64,000 nt of DNA from Undibacterium umbellatum (lineage in GTDB: Bacteria; Pseudomonadota; Gammaproteobacteria; Burkholderiales; Burkholderiaceae_D). Each line of letters starts with the position of its first letter. The stretch's first letter is position 1. The DNA lies in assembly GCF_014284125.1 (NCBI RefSeq), contig NZ_JACOFX010000007.1, positions 62,001 through 126,000 of the forward strand, written 5' to 3'. Shown one piece after another: positions 62,977-64,000 of the stretch. The position numbers and the translations under genes were made by a program. The notes under the pieces were generated by a model that saw nothing but the letters and a program-made list of their open reading frames with translations, was not told the origin of the DNA and ran no database searches.

Positions 62977-64000
62977 TCAGCCTTTTTGTTTTGACTGCAG
63001 TGCTTCTATAGAATCACATAAAGAATCTGCATAGCCGGTTTTCTTGAATTTATTGGAAACTTGCGCGCAACTGGTTTTTATAACCTCAGAAGCCAGCAAT
63101 TGTTGCAGACTGCGCGTCAGTTTGCTGCCAGTCAGGCGCGACATGCGTATGAAATCGCCTGTACCTAGTTTTTTAACACGTGCAGCATTATCAAACTGGT
63201 CAAACGCCAGTGGCGTTACCAGTTGTGGTGTGCCTGCCCTCAGTGCTTCTGCCGTTGTCCCTATACCACCGTGGTGAATAAGTGCAGATGCGCGCGGCAA
63301 AATACTGCGCAGGGGTAAATAACTTTGCCAGAGTATGTTGTCAGGTAAAGCTGTAGTGATCTGCTCACGATGGCTGGTAAGGAAAATTGCCCGCAAACCC
63401 AGTTTTTGTACAGCCTGCTGCGCACATAGAAAATAATGACTGGCTTGTATATTTCCAGATCCGGGCGTAAAAACCAGTGGCGCAGGGCCTGCAGCAAGAA
63501 ATTCTTCCAGTTCTGTGGATAAGTCTGTAACAAGGTTGCTGTCATATAGCTGAAATTCGCCCATGGCCAAAGGAGCTGGCCAGTCTGGCTGGACTGGTGC
63601 AAACCAGTCAGGGAAAAAACTGATACTTAAATCTGGTACTGCATACATATGCGGTGCCAGGCTGCTGATAGTCGATAAATTCCTGGCCTGCCTGGCTTGA
63701 TTGATGATGGGTACAGCGACTGGATCAATAAAATTCTTGTCTGCATAAGTCCATAGCAACCTGCGCATCCATACCGGCAACCATTGCGGTATGAATAAAT
63801 CACCCATCACCAGAGGATTATGGACAGTTCGTAAATTCGAGGGTGCGAGATAAGCCGCGACGACAGGAATGTCAGGCCGGAAACTGCGCGCAATATCAGC
63901 TGCGGGCAAACCCAGTGGATGGACAACCAGGACGCAATCTTGTTCTGCTGATAATGAAGCGATATAGCCTGGGAGCTCAGTATGCACTGACTTACTTGAT
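62977..64000 (-). CDS. GT1-family glycosyltransferase (5' end outside window)
   Basis: UDP-sugar transferase of the MGT/UGT type. The frame is open to the window edge (the GTG at 63987 is internal), so roughly the first 90 residues are missing. The visible chain has ELEEFLAAGPAPLVFTPGSG and the nucleotide-sugar signature HHGGIGTTAEALRAGTPQLVTPLAFDQFDNA, which binds the UDP moiety. Substrate and neighbours are outside the window. Confidence 0.85.
   Translation of the reverse strand, partial: SSKSVHTELPGYIASLSAEQDCVLVVHPLGLPAADIARSFRPDIPVVAAYLAPSNLRTVHNPLVMGDLFIPQWLPVWMRRLLWTYADKNFIDPVAVPIINQARQARNLSTISSLAPHMYAVPDLSISFFPDWFAPVQPDWPAPLAMGEFQLYDSNLVTDLSTELEEFLAAGPAPLVFTPGSGNIQASHYFLCAQQAVQKLGLRAIFLTSHREQITTALPDNILWQSYLPLRSILPRASALIHHGGIGTTAEALRAGTPQLVTPLAFDQFDNAARVKKLGTGDFIRMSRLTGSKLTRSLQQLLASEVIKTSCAQVSNKFKKTGYADSLCDSIEALQSKQKG

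Noticed and set aside
1-64000. Search for tRNA, rRNA, CRISPR arrays and phage or conjugation genes
   Set aside because: No TTCRA-type tRNA arm with a foldable cloverleaf, no regularly spaced repeats and no integrase, capsid or transfer genes were seen by eye.

Overview
The window looks like chromosome from a betaproteobacterium of the order Burkholderiales, most likely the Oxalobacteraceae (Undibacterium/Herbaspirillum-like). The evidence is the gene content: a Bug/TctC receptor beside an iron-type ABC transporter, TctDE-type regulators, a TorF-like (Gcw_chp) porin, PutA paired with an Lrp-type regulator, many chemoreceptors and HDOD proteins, and multi-copy intergenic hairpin repeats. I see no tRNA, rRNA, CRISPR array, prophage or intact insertion sequence. 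The genus is inference.

Layout. 1-3.9 kb: the 3' part of kdpD, kdpE and a small porin. 3.9-6.9 kb: a minus-strand run of an unknown gene, a dapA homologue, and two ParA-like proteins with degenerate nucleotide-binding loops flanking a small membrane protein; this is the least explained cluster. 7-15 kb: a hybrid histidine kinase, a complete Fbp-type ABC importer, a Bug receptor and a LivK-like binding protein. 15-20.2 kb: a dispersed repeat, a chemoreceptor, a TctDE-like two-component pair and a CsoR/RcnR-family repressor with altered ligand residues. 20-28.8 kb: a family-3 binding protein, a B12-type radical SAM protein, a 23-residue membrane peptide, a small secreted protein with an internal duplication, a MITE-like element touching the stop codon of an HDOD gene, an esterase, a broken mazF, a chitinase and slyX.

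28.8-37.2 kb: a LivK-like binding protein, a cytochrome P450 frameshifted near its 3' end, an MBL-fold enzyme, an HDOD protein and chemoreceptor, a Gly/Cys-rich membrane protein, a PilZ protein and a second MITE-like element holding a 79-bp tandem duplication. 37.2-42.2 kb: a GlxA-type regulator divergent from two PaaI-type thioesterases, a LytS/LytTR two-component pair, and cupin and PcaC-like genes. 42.5-46.7 kb: an operon-like TlpA / DUF4266 / DUF3570 / ApbE set, followed by a DUF4214 secreted protein. The DUF3570 protein carries a motif resembling the FMN-attachment site used by ApbE.

46.7-55.3 kb: an acyl-CoA synthetase, three small genes including a RanBP-type zinc finger, a LysE exporter, an HD-GYP response regulator and a GAF-GAF histidine kinase that converge on a 578-bp imperfect palindrome made of two inverted copies of the dispersed repeat. 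54.8-64 kb: an Lrp-type regulator divergent from putA, a secreted peptidase-like hydrolase, a TetR regulator convergent with an MFS exporter, and a glycosyltransferase cut by the window end.

The overall theme is nutrient sensing and uptake, two-component and second-messenger signalling, and chemotaxis. Starts were chosen by Shine-Dalgarno match, family length and signal peptide position. No database search was possible.
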